Source: Boesenbergia rotunda (taxonomy: Eukaryota; Streptophyta; Magnoliopsida; Zingiberales; Zingiberaceae). Taken from it: DNA of 64,000 nt. Both the position numbers and the translations under genes were made by a program. Location: the NCBI GenBank assembly GCA_024364735.1, contig JAGFNQ010006457.1, forward strand, positions 1 to 64,000, read 5' to 3'. How positions within the stretch are numbered: the stretch's first letter is position 1; each line of letters opens with the position of its first letter. This document shows, piece after piece, positions 61,977-64,000 of the stretch. Below the pieces are notes generated by a model. That model saw nothing but the letters and a program-made list of their open reading frames with translations. It did not search any database and had not been told where the DNA came from.

Positions 61977-63503
61977 TGTTGGTGTAGGAAGCACCATATC
62001 GAACCTTGTGTTGATATTGACAAAGGATTCAAAGTTAAGTGTTATTTGTTATCTAATATGCTCATTAAGTGTGCAGGAAACAAAGTCCTAACGAAGGGCT
62101 TCTAGGCACCTGGCGAAGGACTTCCAGGAAACAAAGTCCTAGCGAAGGGCTGCTAGGCACCTGGCGAAGGACTGCCAGGATACAAAGCCCTAGCGAAGGA
62201 CTGTTAGGCACTGGCGAAGGACTGCCAGGATACAAAGCCCTAGCGAAGGACTGCTAGGCACTGGCGAAGGAATGCCAGGGTGAAAAGCCCTAGCGAAGGA
62301 CTGCTAGGCGCCAGGCGAAGGACAGCTTGGGACTTAAGCCCTAGCGAAGGAATGCTAGGCACTGGGCGAAGGACAGCTCGGTATCCAAGACCTGGCAAAG
62401 GACCGCCAGGCAAAAGTCCAACCAGAGGAACGGTTGGCATCAGGTAAATTCTCCCGAGAGGAGTAGGTGAGGACGCGTTCCCCGTCGAGGGAACTGTAGG
62501 CGTCGGTTCGACCTAGGGTTCCATTTTGGAAGCCCAAAGTCAGAACCAAGACAGCTAAGGCTGTATAATCTAATATTTTAATGTTTTATGGTGTTTTGGA
62601 CTAACCCTGGATGCAGGACCGAAGGAACGAGTGTCTGCAACTCAGAGAGCCTCAAAGGAGTGCGGTAACAGCTGACCAGGGCGCCTAGAGTGTCTCGGGC
62701 GCCCCCAAGGTAAACACAAAACACATAAAACAAGAGCAGGCTTCGACAGCTCAACTCCTGGGCGCCCCCGTGCTCCCGGGCGCCCCCGTGCTCCCGGGCG
62801 CCCCCGCTGCTCCCGGGCGCCCCCAGTGCTCCGGGCGCCCCCAGCGTCCCGGGCGCCCCCAGCGTCCCGGGCGCCCCCAGCGCCAAGTACCGAAGTAGCT
62901 CTCCTCGAAGCCAACGGATGGAAGTTTGACCCGGTCAATCCGGGCGTCCCGAGTGCTCCGGGCGCCCCGGTCAAAGCGGATCCCGAAGGTAAAGGGATTA
63001 GACGCTGACCGAGACCGAGGCGGATCGGATGACACGTGGGGGGGGGGGGGCGCCCCCGACGTTCCGGGCGCCCCCAGGGCTATATAAAGGGCCCTCGACC
63101 CCAAGCTTCAAAGCATCAATTGATTCAACGCTTCGACGCTCTTCTGCTCCCGCACTCTGCTCCGGAAACTTCCCAACTCGAGCCGACGACGTCCCTCCGC
63201 TCTGAAAAGTCGATCTACCTCGGACGTCGGTAACAGAAGAGCAATATTTTAATTCTATGCTTATTACACTATTATTGTAATCCATTTGTGTAAACTGTTT
63301 TTGCGCCTCTTATAGAATTGCCCAAAGTAAACGGTCAACGACCGTGGGCCTTGGAGTAGGAGTCGACCTAGGCTCCGAACCAAGTAAAAATAATTGTGTT
63401 TGCGTGTGTTGTGTTTTAATTTCCGCTGTGCAATTTCTCTTAAATTTAAATCCGAACGTTTTTCGATATTCATCCCCCCTCTATCGGTTCTCTCGATCCA
63501 ACA
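61977..63503 (+). repeat. 3' LTR of element B
   Basis: 1527 bp, near-identical to the 5' LTR apart from extra GCGAAGGACTGCCAGG repeats (62080-62270) and small changes in the GGGCGCCC cluster. TATA box TATATAAAGG at 63081-63090. Confidence 0.94.
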
Positions 63504-63603
63504 TACTATACATTATAACATTATCAGTATGAGTCGCAGTGTCTAACATGTAAAGTTTATCAATTAAGAACAATTCCAACCAATATAGAATTTTAATAAA
63601 TAT
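63504..63603 (-). pseudogene. copia D: GAG-pre-integrase upstream fragment
   Basis: The minus-strand reading LIDKLYMLDTATHTDNVIMY continues in frame into SLGAKYNLSSE at 55710, confirming that element B split element D here. Confidence 0.6.
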
Positions 63604-63606
63604 TAA

Positions 63607-63832
63607 GGCTGCATTTGCTTTCCATTTTCAATCCTCATTTTCTATTTTCATTTTATAAAAAAATATAATTTTTTAGAAAACATGTTTAATTTACATTTTT
63701 CATACTTGTTTTCTAGAAAAAGATAGATCATTTTCTAAAAAATTAGAGAATGAAATAAAGTCATTTTTCAAGAAATGAGAAAATACGATTTTCTAGAAAA
63801 TAAAATGAGCACGGAGCAAACCAAATGCTCCC
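63607..63832. mobile_element. MITE, Tourist-like
   Basis: 226 bp with inverted ends GGCTGCATTTGCTTTCC / CAAACCAAATGCTCCC and a largely self-complementary body rich in TTTTCTAGAAAA. Flanked by taa at 63604-63606 and 63833-63835, the 3-bp duplication typical of PIF/Harbinger MITEs. The remaining bases to 64000 show nothing. Confidence 0.7.
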
Positions 63833-64000
63833 TAAGCTTTTCATTTTCAAATGAACAAGTGTATTTAGATTTATCCAGACATGAAATAAAATTTAAGTTC
63901 CACCTAAATTAAGACACTACAAATATATTTTTCAAATTCAAAAGTAATTATTCCCAAGATAAACTCTAAAAACACTTATGACCTCTACTTTTGTCTTCTT

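Larger units (their letters stand above)
55711..63503 (+). mobile_element. non-autonomous Sirevirus-like element B (intact gag, no pol)
   Basis: Complete 7.8-kb element: 5' LTR 55711-57144, PBS, a 290-codon gag ORF, 3.4 kb of non-coding interior, polypurine tract 61965-61976, 3' LTR 61977-63503. Flanks gacta (55706-55710) and tacta (63504-63508) are a target duplication with one mismatch. Comparing 190 bp of the LTRs by eye gives about three differences (~1.5%), so it inserted recently. It would depend on an autonomous relative for protease, integrase and RT. Confidence 0.92.
42930..63603 (-). mobile_element. old Ty1/copia element D, split by three later insertions
   Basis: Minus-strand copia pieces continue each other exactly across the later elements: GAG-pre-integrase (63504-63603 and 55480-55710), integrase (54987-55480 and 46064-46271), RT (44933-45910) and RNase H (42930-43632). 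The integrase reads LWTGK|MPSIRHLHVYG across the element A insertion. Many stops and frameshifts mean it is long dead. It is not close in sequence to the left-end copia. Confidence 0.85.

Noticed and set aside
62069..62257. 62-codon ORF with repeated SPSEGLLGTWRRT-like units
   Set aside because: By-product of the GCGAAGGACTGCCAGG repeats in the 3' LTR of element B; absent as such from the 5' LTR.

Overview
This is nuclear DNA of a flowering plant, probably a monocot (lineage inferred, low confidence). It holds one intron-containing cellular gene, coding from 32913 to 36203. Nearly everything else is LTR retrotransposons, MITEs, SINEs and AT-rich intergenic DNA. There are no bacterial operons, CRISPR arrays or rRNA/tRNA genes.

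Left part (1-6665): the 5' half of a minus-strand, Sirevirus-like Ty1/copia element (gag, protease, integrase and RT remnants, PBS, LTR; the 3' part lies off the window). It is broken by stops, a frameshift and lost catalytic residues. It abuts the 3' end of a plus-strand Ty3/gypsy element, probably of the Tat lineage, which carries an antisense extra ORF with its own TATA box, a polypurine tract and a 3' LTR.

6666-12856: AT-rich intergenic DNA with decayed tRNA-derived SINEs, a MITE and a long (TA)n tract. A degenerate ~285-bp tandem array follows, into which a well-preserved SINE with a 19-bp target duplication has inserted.

12857-24335: a minus-strand Sirevirus-type LTR, a truncated ~2-kb Angela-like LTR, and an internally deleted minus-strand chromovirus (Tekay/Del type) with ~3.7-kb LTRs and a dead integrase carrying a chromodomain.

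24336-32700: AT-rich DNA, a MITE, a ~3.7-kb non-coding foldback element containing a tandemly duplicated ~1.48-kb unit (27305-31045), and a palindrome made of two inverted MITE copies (31844-32617) just upstream of the gene.

The gene encodes a predicted 746-aa receptor-like cytoplasmic kinase with an N-terminal USP-like domain and a complete catalytic kinase domain. It has ten coding exons; one intron is apparently GC-AG, and a 28-codon upstream ORF lies in the leader.

36204-64000: intergenic DNA with another MITE and SINE and a decayed LTR, then a nest of copia elements. An old minus-strand copia (element D, about 42930-63603) was split by a solo LTR (43633-44932), by element A (46272-54986) and by element B (55711-63503). 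Element A's own 5' LTR was split by an Angela-like solo LTR (46873-48981). A and B are non-autonomous: each has gag but no pol. B keeps an intact 290-codon gag and near-identical LTRs, so it looks youngest. Transposon positions rest on LTR ends, target duplications and translated motifs read by eye; no database search was possible.
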